DNA of 64,000 nucleotides from Sphingobacteriales bacterium 44-61 (GTDB lineage Bacteria > Bacteroidota > Bacteroidia > Chitinophagales > Chitinophagaceae): assembly GCA_001898405.1 (NCBI GenBank), contig MKTW01000012.1:186001-250000 (forward strand), given 5' to 3'. Position numbers and translations under genes: made by a program. How positions within the stretch are numbered: the stretch's first letter is position 1; every line of letters starts with the position of its first letter. Of the stretch, positions 7,857 to 16,273 are shown one piece after another. The notes under the pieces were generated by a model. The model saw only the letters and a program-made list of their open reading frames with translations. It was not told where the DNA came from and searched no databases.

Positions 7857-9875
7857 ATGACAAGACTGCTTTTGTTATCCCTCGTCGCCATACTGGCCGT
7901 AAGCTGTAAACAAGCAACAGACCAGGTTCCAGGCCAAGGGCTGATCACCGGTATCGATTCTGCCATAAAGCCCGGTGATAACTTTTTTATGTACGTCAAT
8001 AAGACCTGGTATGACAGCGCCACCATACCAGCCAGTCAATCAGGAGTGGGTTCTTATTCTTTTCTGAACTTTCCGCAGCGGATCCGCTTGCAGGGAATCC
8101 TGGACAGTGTGGCCGCAGCCAATAACCCTGCGGGCAGCATCGAGCAGAAAGTAGGGGATTTCTATGCATCGGGAATGGATACAGCAGCGATTGATAAACG
8201 AGGTTATGAACCCATCAAACCTATCCTGGCAAAGATAGATGCAGTGACAGACCTGGCTGGATTGCTTAAACTCGTGGCGGACGAACATAAAGCGGGCGAC
8301 AGGTCGCTGATCGGTCTTTATATAGGACCTGATGATAAACAGAGCTCAGTGAATATTGTTCAATTAGCACAGGCCGGGCTGGGTCTGCCGGACAGGGATT
8401 ATTATTTCAAAACAGATCCTTCAACAGTTGGTATTCAGCAAGCATATAAAACGGCACTCAGTTCTTATTTTCAATTGATAGGAGTTGATGCCGCTACTGC
8501 GGAAAAAAATGCTGCGCTCGTTTATGAAATAGAAGAGCAGCTTGCCGGCTCTCACAGAACAAATATTGAACTCCGGGATGTGAAGGCAAATTATAATAAA
8601 CTGGCTGTTGCCGATCTTTCGAAAAAACAACCGAATCTTAGCTGGCCTACTTTACTCGCAGATTACGGCGCTAAAGTGGATTCGTTAAATATAGGTCAGC
8701 CTGCTTATTATGACAAACTCAACGCCATGCTGTCAACCGTGCCGATCAATGATTGGAAAGTATATTTAAAAGCCAATATGCTTCGCGATTATTCAGGGTT
8801 TTTAAGCAAACCGTTCAATGATGTAAATTTCAATTATGCAAAGGTGCTCACCGGGCAGGCTGTTATGAAGCCTCGCGCGGAAGAAATGACACAGGCAGTG
8901 GATCGCTCCCTGGGCCAGGCCCTGGCACAGTTGTATGTAAAGAAATATTTTCCTGATGAGGCAAAGAAGCGGATGCGGGTACTGGTGGATAACCTGAAAA
9001 AAGCATTTGAGGCCCGGATCACTAAGTTGGATTGGATGAGCGATTCTACCAAAGCAAAGGCGAAAGAAAAACTTGCTGCATTTACTGAGAAGATCGGCTA
9101 TCCTGATAAATGGAGAGACTACTCGAAAGTGGAAGTAAAACGGGATACTTATTTTGAGAACAGGTTGTCGGCCAACAAAAACGATTATGCGTATATGCTG
9201 GCAAAACTTGGTCAGCCGGTTGACAGAACAGAATGGTACACCACCCCGCCAACAGTAACTGCCTATAATAATCCTCCGTTGAATGAAATTGTCTTCCCAG
9301 CAGGAATACTGCAGCCTCCTTACTTTGATATGAATGCCGATGATGCATTGAACTATGGCGGTATCGGTATGGTGATCGGTCATGAGATCACGCATTCATT
9401 TGATGACCAGGGAGCGCAGTATGATAAAGATGGTAACGTTACGGATTGGTGGACAAAAGCGGACTATGAAAAATTCAAGGCGCGTACCCAGCAGGTACTC
9501 GATCAATACAACTCATTTACCGTGCTTGATTCGGCGCATGTGAAAGGCGCATTGACCCTTGGAGAAAATACAGCGGATCTTGCTGGCATTGCCATTGCGT
9601 ATGACGCCTTTAAAATGACTAAAGAGGGAGAGGATACTACAAAGCTGGATGGCTTTACGCCTGATCAACGGTTCTTTATTTCCATAGCGAGGATCTGGAG
9701 GGTTAAAACAACGGACGCGTTCATGCGGATGTATGTGAATACAAATCCACACTCACCGGCTGTTTGGCGGGTGAACGGGCCACTGATGAACTTTACGCCG
9801 TTTTACAACGCGTTTAATGTGCAGCCGGGAGATAAAATGTATAAGCCGGAGAGTGAACGGATAAAGGTTTGGTAG
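7857..9875 (+). CDS. M13-family (neprilysin-like) zinc metallopeptidase, lipoprotein
   Basis: A 672-residue M13 peptidase. The N-terminus is a lipoprotein signal (MTRLLLLSLVAILAVSC, lipid-anchored Cys near residue 17). Peptidase_M13_N covers about 35-415 and the catalytic part about 470-672. Zinc and catalytic residues are in VIGHEITHSFDDQG (HExxH, near 504-508) and GENTADLAG (the third ligand Glu, near 563). The NAFNV and C-terminal RIKVW endings also fit. It should cut short peptides outside the inner membrane. The length is normal. It stands alone, between the ZIP gene and a convergent LamG gene, with a hairpin between the two convergent genes. Confidence 0.95.
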   Translation: MTRLLLLSLVAILAVSCKQATDQVPGQGLITGIDSAIKPGDNFFMYVNKTWYDSATIPASQSGVGSYSFLNFPQRIRLQGILDSVAAANNPAGSIEQKVGDFYASGMDTAAIDKRGYEPIKPILAKIDAVTDLAGLLKLVADEHKAGDRSLIGLYIGPDDKQSSVNIVQLAQAGLGLPDRDYYFKTDPSTVGIQQAYKTALSSYFQLIGVDAATAEKNAALVYEIEEQLAGSHRTNIELRDVKANYNKLAVADLSKKQPNLSWPTLLADYGAKVDSLNIGQPAYYDKLNAMLSTVPINDWKVYLKANMLRDYSGFLSKPFNDVNFNYAKVLTGQAVMKPRAEEMTQAVDRSLGQALAQLYVKKYFPDEAKKRMRVLVDNLKKAFEARITKLDWMSDSTKAKAKEKLAAFTEKIGYPDKWRDYSKVEVKRDTYFENRLSANKNDYAYMLAKLGQPVDRTEWYTTPPTVTAYNNPPLNEIVFPAGILQPPYFDMNADDALNYGGIGMVIGHEITHSFDDQGAQYDKDGNVTDWWTKADYEKFKARTQQVLDQYNSFTVLDSAHVKGALTLGENTADLAGIAIAYDAFKMTKEGEDTTKLDGFTPDQRFFISIARIWRVKTTDAFMRMYVNTNPHSPAVWRVNGPLMNFTPFYNAFNVQPGDKMYKPESERIKVW

Positions 9876-9892
9876 GGGTATTGTAACAATAT

Positions 9893-9944
9893 GTTGAACG
9901 CTTCAAAAGGCAAGAGGATATGTGTGCTTGTTGAAGCGTTCAAC
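9893..9944. terminator. Hairpin between convergent genes
   Basis: A perfect 14-bp inverted repeat (GTTGAACGCTTCAA at 9893-9906 and its complement at 9931-9944) with a 24-base loop lies between the M13 stop codon and the end of the LamG gene. Being between tail-to-tail genes, it may end transcription from both sides. There is no long T run. Confidence 0.55.
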
Positions 9945-9963
9945 TATTATAGGCATTTCCACA

Positions 9964-11859
9964 TTACTCAATTAAAATTTTTTTCGATTCATTCCCGTTC
10001 GTAACGATATACACGCCTTTAGCAAGCTGACTTATATTGATCATTTGATCGCCTCCATTCAGTTGTGTTTTCAGCATCAGCCTTCCGCCGGTATCAAATA
10101 CCGAAATGACCGAAGGTGCTGCAAGCCGGAGATGCAGCATCCCGGAGGCCACGCGTGAGTTGAGGATGGTAAGTGCTGCGGGAATGTTTTTCAGATCGAC
10201 CATTCTGGTCGGACTGTAACTGCCGTTGTTATCAAGGTCCCGTTGGAAGATGCGGTAATAATTACCGCCTTCAGCCGGGTCTTTGTGGATGAAGCTATAG
10301 TCAGATTTTGCATTGTTGGCCCCGGTTGCCGGTATTGAAGCGATATTACTCCAATTGGATCCGTTGGTGCTGTGCTGGATTAAAAAGTCTTTTGTGTTCA
10401 ATTCCGAACCGGTAGTCCAATCAAGTCTTATTTGCCGGCTGCTGCCCGCCTGTTTGGCTGTAAAACTGATCCATTCCAGCGGCAGCAGTATGATCGTATT
10501 GTTTTGAGTCACGAAGTTGGATGAAGTGCCGGTCAGCGCGAAATTATTCATTACGCCGTAATTGTTTCCTTTCAGGTCATATATGGTGTTAAGCCCGGTA
10601 TTGGTTCCGGAGGATATTCCCTGGTCAAATGTATAGTATGCAACAAGTGAAGGGTTGAATGCCGGTTGTAATTCCCTCGTCATGTTAGCCTGGATCTGGG
10701 ACTGGGTTCTTACTACATTCCAGATCCTAACATCATCAAGCGTGCCGGCAAAAAACTGGATATTGGGTTGAGTTGAGCCCAGTGCGATCCTAGGCGGTGC
10801 TGATCTGAGCGCAGTGGATGTTGCCGGAAAAACTCCCTGGTCGGTTCCGTTGATATACATTTTGACTTCACCGGTCGACTGCCGCCATGATACAGCCACA
10901 TGAACCCAGTTGCCTGTATTGATATCATCTACTGATATAGCGGTCCTGTCGCTTCCGGGGTTGCCTATTCCAAATGCGAGTTTAGATCCTAACAGGGATG
11001 TGCCCCAGTCGTAAGTATCTCCGCCTACCTCAGCATCCACGATGCCGCTACCCTGGAACCATTGCGTTCCGCCGCCGGAAGTTGCGGTAGTTCTTACCCA
11101 GTATTCCAGTGTGAAATCGCTGCTTACGGAATGAGGGATGATGACCTGGTCATTAAGGCCATCGAATGATAAGGCGTTGCCGTTAAATAAAACCGGCGAA
11201 GCAATCCATACAGGAGCATTGATCAGGTTGCCATTGGTTCCTCCGGTCGCATTAATGAGTGTTGTGCCGGCTGATTCATCGCAGTGATAGGCTGCCAGTA
11301 AGCCTGGCTCAGTGTCCGAGGGCCTTCTGAACATATTCGCTCTGATCTCTTCCTGCGTCCGCGCAATGCTCCAGATGCGGACTTCATCGATAGAGGCATT
11401 GATCAGGCTGTTTCCTCCTGTATGTGAACCGATAAAAGTGTTTTCACTGGTATAATTATTCGCTACGGATGTGTTGGTATTAACCAGTATTCCGTCGCGG
11501 TATAACTTCATTGTTGTGGTGCCGGCATCATAGGTAACGGCCACGTGCACCCAGCGGCTTGTAGAAAATGCAGTTCCATCTGTAACCTGTGTATAGTTGC
11601 CACCATGTCCGGCAGAAAGTGTACTGCCGCTGATCCAGAAAGGAGCATTTGCCGAGGAAATGATATTCTGAGACCCTCCTGTACCCGCCGAATAGACCCA
11701 GGCTTCTTTGGTATAGGAGCTGTTGCTGGGGATCGGTGCAAATATTTCTGCGTACTGGTTGGTTCCGTTTAGCCGGATTGCGTAATTGGTTTGCGAGTAG
11801 CTGGCTGAGCAGCAAAAAAAGAAAAGCAGGAGTAATGGATATTTCATTTGGACTTGCAA
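9964..11859 (-). CDS. Secreted LamG-domain protein with type IX sorting domain
   Basis: A 631-residue protein with a signal peptide (about 1-22, ending SYSQ), two LamG-like jelly-roll domains (about 25-170 and 215-395; both contain the IDEVRIWxxARTQEEI or LDDVRIWNVVRTQSQI pattern), a linker with a fibronectin-like stretch (about 455-545), and a C-terminal domain of about 70 residues ending KGVYIVTNGNESKKILIE. That ending is a type A sorting signal for the type IX secretion system, so the protein should be exported to the surface or medium. LamG domains usually bind sugars or proteins. No catalytic motif is seen, so an adhesion or binding role is inferred. Confidence 0.85.
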   Translation of the reverse strand: MQVQMKYPLLLLFFFCCSASYSQTNYAIRLNGTNQYAEIFAPIPSNSSYTKEAWVYSAGTGGSQNIISSANAPFWISGSTLSAGHGGNYTQVTDGTAFSTSRWVHVAVTYDAGTTTMKLYRDGILVNTNTSVANNYTSENTFIGSHTGGNSLINASIDEVRIWSIARTQEEIRANMFRRPSDTEPGLLAAYHCDESAGTTLINATGGTNGNLINAPVWIASPVLFNGNALSFDGLNDQVIIPHSVSSDFTLEYWVRTTATSGGGTQWFQGSGIVDAEVGGDTYDWGTSLLGSKLAFGIGNPGSDRTAISVDDINTGNWVHVAVSWRQSTGEVKMYINGTDQGVFPATSTALRSAPPRIALGSTQPNIQFFAGTLDDVRIWNVVRTQSQIQANMTRELQPAFNPSLVAYYTFDQGISSGTNTGLNTIYDLKGNNYGVMNNFALTGTSSNFVTQNNTIILLPLEWISFTAKQAGSSRQIRLDWTTGSELNTKDFLIQHSTNGSNWSNIASIPATGANNAKSDYSFIHKDPAEGGNYYRIFQRDLDNNGSYSPTRMVDLKNIPAALTILNSRVASGMLHLRLAAPSVISVFDTGGRLMLKTQLNGGDQMINISQLAKGVYIVTNGNESKKILIE

Positions 11860-12342
11860 TTATGATGGTGGTGGTTTATGATGCGAATGTATAGAAAAAA
11901 TAAGTCGTGATTAATTAAATAAGAATCTGGTATGGTGAGAGCGGGTCATTTTCTTTTGGCGGTCTCTTTTTAATTCCTGTAAAAGTGTTCAGATGAAGAT
12001 CTGTCTTCTACTGATATAGGTTTTCCTGCTTTTGGGATAGCTTCAACGTCTGGTAAACCAGGGGTGGTGTCCCAAAAGAGAATTTTCCGGATAGAATAAC
12101 TGGGATGATCCGATTCGCCCTGTCGTTGTTTTTCCGTCATGATATCACAAGATAAATTTCCCCGGTGAAAACGACGAGAATCTCCGTTAAAAAGCCGCTA
12201 CATTTTTTAGTTAAAACATTAGTTTTTGTACTTGTTCAATGCAGGCAGGTAAGTTGGAAAGATTTTCTATTAAACCCGCCTGGAACAGAAGTCCAATCTA
12301 TTTCATATTTCAGAAATTAATTTCATTTTTTGAAATTTTATT
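11860..12342. other. Gene-free stretch upstream of the higBA pair
   Basis: About 480 bases without a credible gene. They hold the 5' region of the minus-strand LamG gene and, at the right end, the AT-rich promoter region of higB. I see no repeat or gene remnant that I can name. Confidence 0.5.
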
Positions 12343-12350
12343 TAACTTTG
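12343..12350 (+). promoter_or_regulatory. -7 element (TAnnTTTG) upstream of higB
   Basis: TAACTTTG matches the Bacteroidota -7 consensus TAnnTTTG. A well-spaced -33 TTTG is not evident. Transcription from it would start near 12357, just before the GTG at 12363, so the toxin start is placed there and the mRNA would have almost no leader. Confidence 0.45.
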
Positions 12351-12362
12351 AAACCGTTTCCA

Positions 12363-12656
12363 GTGGTAGTTATCAGCTATAAGACGATCAAGGATTACAT
12401 AGAGCGGCACAAAAGTGTTTCGGATCAATTGAATAATTGGTATACGATCACGGAGAAATCTGACTGGGCCAATTTTCATGAGATGAAACAACTCTTCAAT
12501 TCGGTTGATGCCGTGGGGGATGATCTGTATGTATTCAACATAAAGGGAAATGAGTACAGGTTGATTGTACGGATCTTTTTTCGCGTGAGAACAGTTTACA
12601 TAAAGTTTGTCGGAACGCATAAGGAATACGATAAGCTGAGTCTGGACGACCTCTAA
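12363..12656 (+). CDS. higB: HigB-family toxin (putative mRNA interferase)
   Basis: The product, 97 residues from GTG 12363, is a type II toxin of the HigB_toxin family (related to RelE), which cleaves ribosome-bound mRNA. It has the family pattern DYIERH...LNNWY...DWANFHEMKQLFNSVDAVG, then VFNIKGNEYRLIVRIFF, then YIKFVGTHKEYDKL with the conserved His in GTHxEYD. The frame is open from TTG 12330, but the family usually begins with (M)xVIS and a promoter element lies inside the extension, so I chose the GTG. The antitoxin gene follows after 35 bases. Toxin first, antitoxin second is the normal HigBA order. Confidence 0.9.
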   Translation: MVVISYKTIKDYIERHKSVSDQLNNWYTITEKSDWANFHEMKQLFNSVDAVGDDLYVFNIKGNEYRLIVRIFFRVRTVYIKFVGTHKEYDKLSLDDL

Positions 12657-12691
12657 CCTTGACTGAGTAATAATTATTTTAAATTGTTGAT

Positions 12692-13069
12692 ATGACAACC
12701 CGTAAAACGAAGATCGGAAGTGAAAAGGAGTACAATGCGGTAATGAAGGAGATCGATATCTTGATGAAGAAGGGAGAGAGAAAGCTTTCCGATAAAGAAC
12801 TGAGATCTTTACAAAGCCTGGCGTTGGCAGCACAGATGTATGAAAAAAGTATCTATAGGATACCTGCGCCACAAACACTGGAAGGGCTGATCGAGCTCAA
12901 AATGTATGAGCGGAGGTTAAAGCAGAAAGAGCTGGCAAAGTTGCTTGGCATTGGGGAACCGAAGTTGTCACAGATCATGAGCAGAAAAAGAAAGCCGGAT
13001 GTTTCGTTTTTGAAGGCCGCGCATAAGTTGCTGGGGATTGATGGGAATTTGTTGTTGGAGTATGCGTGA
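12692..13069 (+). CDS. higA: HigA-family antitoxin with helix-turn-helix
   Basis: A 125-residue protein with a helical N-terminal part (1-65) and a C-terminal XRE-type helix-turn-helix (about 75-122: LIELKMYERRLKQKELAKLLGIGEPKLSQIMSRKRKPD, shown by KQKELAKLLG and KLSQIMSRKRKP). It should neutralise the HigB toxin encoded just upstream and repress their shared promoter. This is the COG5499-type antitoxin that pairs with HigB_toxin proteins. Length is normal. No operator repeat was found by eye upstream of higB. Confidence 0.9.
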   Translation: MTTRKTKIGSEKEYNAVMKEIDILMKKGERKLSDKELRSLQSLALAAQMYEKSIYRIPAPQTLEGLIELKMYERRLKQKELAKLLGIGEPKLSQIMSRKRKPDVSFLKAAHKLLGIDGNLLLEYA

Positions 13070-13105
13070 GGGGGGAGAGGCGAAATTGTCAGATTATGAT
13101 AGAAG

Positions 13106-13125
13106 TCACCTCGCCCGGTGATTTT
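13106..13125 (+). terminator. Weak hairpin after higA
   Basis: A 5-bp stem (TCACC 13106-13110, GGTGA 13117-13121) followed by four T residues lies 36 bases after higA. It may end the higBA transcript, but the stem is short. Confidence 0.3.
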
Positions 13126-13263
13126 GTTGTTTATGCTGCTATTTTACGGCATTAGGTTACGAGATGCTATTCACAATAACCTGCAGAACGTCTTTATCCT
13201 CTTTGTTTTACGCTGTTAATGCGTTTTTGAACATCATCGATCTTTCTGCACTCAGCAGTTCAA

Positions 13264-14076
13264 ATGGCAAAAATCAATGTTCAGAACACGGAAATTACCG
13301 TCCTCTCAGTTGAGGAGCAGGATTACATTTCGCTTACAGATATGGCAAATGCCAAAGATGGTGAAAGCCGGGCAGCTGATATCATCAAAAACTGGATAAG
13401 GGCCCGATACGCTCTTGAGTTTTTAGGAACATGGGAGCAAATAAAAAATCCTGATTTTAAAGTGGTCGAATTTAACCACTTTAGAATGCAGGCGGGTTTG
13501 CCAAGTTTTGTACTAAGTGTTTCAGAGTGGATTGAAAAAACCAACGCAACAGGTATCATCGTAAAAAAAGGTAAATATGGTGGGACGTATGCCCATAAGG
13601 ATATAGCTTTTGAATTCGGATCTGCTATCAGCGTTCCATTCAAACTTTATCTGATAACGGAATTTCAGCGGCTCAAAGAAGAAGAACAAAAGCTGTCCGG
13701 CTGGTCGGCTAAACGGGAGTTAGCGAAATTAAATTATCATATTCATACAGATGCCATCAAACATAATCTTATCCCGGCAGAGCTATCGCCTGCACAGGTC
13801 TCAGTAGTTTATGCGAGTGAAGCCGATGTTCTGAATGTTGCGCTGTTTGGCGTAACAGCGAAACAATGGCGGGAAATAAATCCTGATTTGAAAGGAAATA
13901 TCCGGGATTATGCGACCATCAACGAATTGATTTGCTTATCAAATATGGAAAACCTGAATGCGGTATTTATTAATGAGAAGTTGCCACAAAAAGAGCGATT
14001 GATAAAATTGAATAAGATCGCTATTCAACAAATGAGCATACTACAGGATGTAGAAAAACGGAAACTGTTGAAGTAG
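13264..14076 (+). CDS. KilA-N domain protein
   Basis: A 270-residue protein whose N-terminal half (about 5-130) matches the KilA-N DNA-binding domain: YISLTDMANAKDG, IIKNWIRARYALEFLGTWEQI, then the conserved GKYGGTYAHKDIAFEFGSAISVPFKLYLITEFQRLK. KilA-N domains are common in phage and large virus proteins and in scattered chromosomal genes, often as regulators or anti-repressor-like proteins. The C-terminal half (about 150-270) is helical and has the pattern of its chromosomal relatives, without a recognisable enzyme motif. It sits next to higBA and a tRNA gene in what looks like an accessory patch. No phage genes are around it, so its target is unknown. Confidence 0.85.
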   Translation: MAKINVQNTEITVLSVEEQDYISLTDMANAKDGESRAADIIKNWIRARYALEFLGTWEQIKNPDFKVVEFNHFRMQAGLPSFVLSVSEWIEKTNATGIIVKKGKYGGTYAHKDIAFEFGSAISVPFKLYLITEFQRLKEEEQKLSGWSAKRELAKLNYHIHTDAIKHNLIPAELSPAQVSVVYASEADVLNVALFGVTAKQWREINPDLKGNIRDYATINELICLSNMENLNAVFINEKLPQKERLIKLNKIAIQQMSILQDVEKRKLLK

Positions 14077-14117
14077 CTGAATTTCGTGAAACACTTCTCT
14101 ACAAAGCATTTCAGGAT

Positions 14118-14292
14118 TTAACCAAAAGTCGTCTTACCTGTACAATTTTCGAACTCCTGTCGGGCTTCGCCCATACGTTTATTCTCTGTGATGGTTGTAG
14201 TACAGCTATCGGGCTGCGCCCGACGAAGCCCCGCCCGAAGTTTAGGGTGTACTATAAATGAAAAGCCCGCCTTCGCTAAAGCTTCGGCGGGC
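14118..14292. repeat. Hairpin-rich REP-like spacer
   Basis: This spacer contains several short GC-rich hairpins: CGGGCTTCGCCC near 14160, CGGGCTGCGCCCG near 14210, and an inverted repeat GCCCGCC (14265-14271) / GGCGGGC (14286-14292) enclosing TTCGCTAAAGCTTC. Such GC hairpins in otherwise moderate-GC DNA look like REP/BIME-type intergenic repeats. Open frames across it read as low-complexity peptides such as AFAKASAGG and are not genes. Confidence 0.55.
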
Positions 14293-14296
14293 GGAG

Positions 14297-14370
14297 TCGG
14301 GACGACTAGATTCGAACTAGCGACCCCTTGCACCCCATGCAAGTGCGCTACCGGGCTGCGCTACGTCCCG
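14297..14370 (-). tRNA. tRNA-Pro (anticodon GGG)
   Basis: Read on the minus strand, a 74-base cloverleaf begins CGGGACG at 14370 and its acceptor partner CGTCCCG ends at 14298, with discriminator A at 14297. The anticodon stem CTTGC/GCAAG holds the loop ATGGGGT, giving anticodon GGG at loop positions 3-5. The T arm contains GTTCGAATC. CCA is not encoded. The anticodon reads proline codons CCC and CCU. It borders the accessory patch with higBA and KilA-N, and tRNA genes are common insertion points, but no integrase or duplicated tRNA end was seen. Confidence 0.93.
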
Positions 14371-14503
14371 AACAAAACCGGTACTCCCGGTGGGGATCCG
14401 CTGACCAACTTCGCATTTTGACTGCTCGAAAACCAGCGGGCTGCAAAAGTAAGGTTTTTTACCATTTTTCCGAACCAAAAACAACCTTTATCTTCGCACC
14501 TTA

Positions 14504-15766
14504 ATGAAAATCATCATTAAACAAGCCCGGATAACGGACCCGGCTTCACCTTTCAACGGACAAACAGCTGATATTTTTATTGCAGACGGAATTATCAAAG
14601 CCATTGGTAAAAACCTTACTGATGAGGCTGATAAAGTAATTGACCAACCAGGCATACACGTTTCGCCAGGATGGATGGACGTCTTTGCCCATTTCGGAGA
14701 TCCCGGTTATGAGTTCAAAGAAACACTCGAATCCGGTGCTGCCGCTGCTGCTGCGGGTGGGTTCACTGATATTCTGGTTATTCCTAATACAAACCCCTGC
14801 GTTCACAATAAGGCCAATGTGGAATATATCGTGCAGAAAAGCCGGACACTCCCTGTGTCTGTTCATCCTGTCGGCGCCATCACACGCAACACGGAAGGAA
14901 AAGAACTGGCTGAAATGTATGATATGAAGAACAGCGGCGCCCTGGCATTCAGTGACGGTACCAACCCGGTTCAATCAGCCGGACTGCTGGTAAAAGCGTT
15001 ACAATATGTAAAGGCATTCGGTGGAGTGCTGGTGCAGGTGCCCGATGATAAAAGCATCAATCCGCATGGACTGATGCATGAAGGCATTGTCTCCACCCGG
15101 CTCGGTTTGCCCGGCAAGCCGGAACTGGCAGAGGAACTGATCGTTTCCCGCGATATTCAACTCACTGCTTATGCAGGTTCGCGCCTCCATCTTACCGGTA
15201 TCAGTGCTGCTTCTTCGGTTGCACATATCCGGAAAGGGAAGAAGGATGGTATTGATATCACCTGCTCAGTTACGCCTTATCATCTTTTCTTTACTGATGA
15301 AGACCTGAAAGGATATGATACTAATCTAAAAGTGAACCCGGTGTTACGTTCTGCAGCCGACAGGGAATCGCTGCGCAAAGGCATCACTGACGGCACTATT
15401 GATTGTATCGCTTCGCACCACCTGCCTCATGAATATGATAGCAAAGTGCTGGAGTTTGAATATGCAAAGAATGGAATGATCAGCCTTGAAACGGCTTATG
15501 CAGTACTGAATACAGCGATGCCGGAAGTGAGCCCTGCAAAATGGGTTGAACTGCTCTCGGTCAATCCACGCAAGATATTCGGTCTGCCTGCAATAAGCAT
15601 ACAGGAAGGACAGGCTGCTTCATTGTCCCTGTTCGATCCTTCTGCAAAATGGACGGTATCGGAAAAGAATATCCGTTCAAAATCAAAAAACACACCGTTC
15701 ATCGGAAAAGAGCTTACCGGAAGAGTGATCGGTATTGTACATAAAGGAGAAGCAGTTCTCCAATAA
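14504..15766 (+). CDS. Dihydroorotase-like protein, metal ligands largely lost
   Basis: A 420-residue amidohydrolase of the dihydroorotase (PyrC/AllB) family; true members close carbamoyl-aspartate to dihydroorotate in pyrimidine synthesis. The fold is whole, but the metal site is degenerate: the usual HxH is Phe61-Ala-His63 in [10 protein letters not shown], the next His is Gln178 in VLVQVPDD, the following His is Gly232 in LHLTGIS, and the catalytic Asp is Ser304 in IASHHLPH. His63 and Asp151 remain. Non-catalytic relatives (PyrC-prime in Pseudomonas) support aspartate transcarbamoylase assembly. It starts an operon with DUF4199 and sugar-modifying genes. An active enzyme is unlikely on this evidence. 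Confidence 0.85.
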   Translation: MKIIIKQARITDPASPFNGQTADIFIADGIIKAIGKNLTDEADKVIDQPGIHVSPGWMDVFAHFGDPGYEFKETLESGAAAAAAGGFTDILVIPNTNPCVHNKANVEYIVQKSRTLPVSVHPVGAITRNTEGKELAEMYDMKNSGALAFSDGTNPVQSAGLLVKALQYVKAFGGVLVQVPDDKSINPHGLMHEGIVSTRLGLPGKPELAEELIVSRDIQLTAYAGSRLHLTGISAASSVAHIRKGKKDGIDITCSVTPYHLFFTDEDLKGYDTNLKVNPVLRSAADRESLRKGITDGTIDCIASHHLPHEYDSKVLEFEYAKNGMISLETAYAVLNTAMPEVSPAKWVELLSVNPRKIFGLPAISIQEGQAASLSLFDPSAKWTVSEKNIRSKSKNTPFIGKELTGRVIGIVHKGEAVLQ

Positions 15767-15775
15767 TTAAATCCA

Positions 15776-16270
15776 ATGAATAAAAAAATCAGTCCGCTCA
15801 TAAAAGGCCTTATCACTGGTTTAGCCCTGCTGGTATTTGCATTGATCATGTATTTTACCAAACAGACGGCTGAGTCCAACCTGCACTATGTCAATTATGC
15901 GTTGTATGCGGGAGGTGTATTCTGGACCTTGTTTGCCTATTCCCGGTCAGAAGCATATACCGGTAAGTTCGGAGATATTTTTGGGCAGGGATTCCGTTGC
16001 TTTGTGGTCGTTACATTGATCATGGTCAGCTTTACAGGGATCTTCAGTAAAATGCATCCCGAGTTTGCTGACGAAGCTGCTGTTGCTTACAAGGAGTACC
16101 TCCTGAAAAATGAAAAGGACAGAACGCCTGCAGAGATAGAAGAGAAAGTGGCGCTGTCTAAAAAACAATATACGACCGGACTTGTTTCCACAGCAATTTT
16201 CGGATATTTGGTGATGGGTACTATTTTCACTGCTGCCGGTGCCGGTATTTTATTAATAAGAAGACAATAG
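15776..16270 (+). CDS. DUF4199 membrane protein
   Basis: A 164-residue inner-membrane protein with four hydrophobic segments (about 10-26, 41-54, 75-92 and 138-160) and a charged loop at about 95-130. It matches the Bacteroidota family DUF4199, whose function is unknown. The gene starts 9 bases after the dihydroorotase-like gene and ends 3 bases before a glycosyltransferase gene, so it is certainly in the same operon. In this family such a gene often lies beside the DPM1-like glycosyltransferase, which suggests a shared membrane process, but this is inference. Confidence 0.82.
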   Translation: MNKKISPLIKGLITGLALLVFALIMYFTKQTAESNLHYVNYALYAGGVFWTLFAYSRSEAYTGKFGDIFGQGFRCFVVVTLIMVSFTGIFSKMHPEFADEAAVAYKEYLLKNEKDRTPAEIEEKVALSKKQYTTGLVSTAIFGYLVMGTIFTAAGAGILLIRRQ

Positions 16271-16273
16271 GAC

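Noticed and set aside
12330-14370. A complete integrative element or prophage
   Set aside because: There is no integrase, capsid, terminase or duplicated tRNA end; only a toxin-antitoxin pair and a KilA-N gene are present.
14188-14421. An open frame with low-complexity Ala/Lys peptides near the tRNA
   Set aside because: It spans the tRNA-Pro gene and the palindromic spacer; the AFAKASAGG-like peptide is the normal product of reading such a repeat and no homologue-like feature is present.
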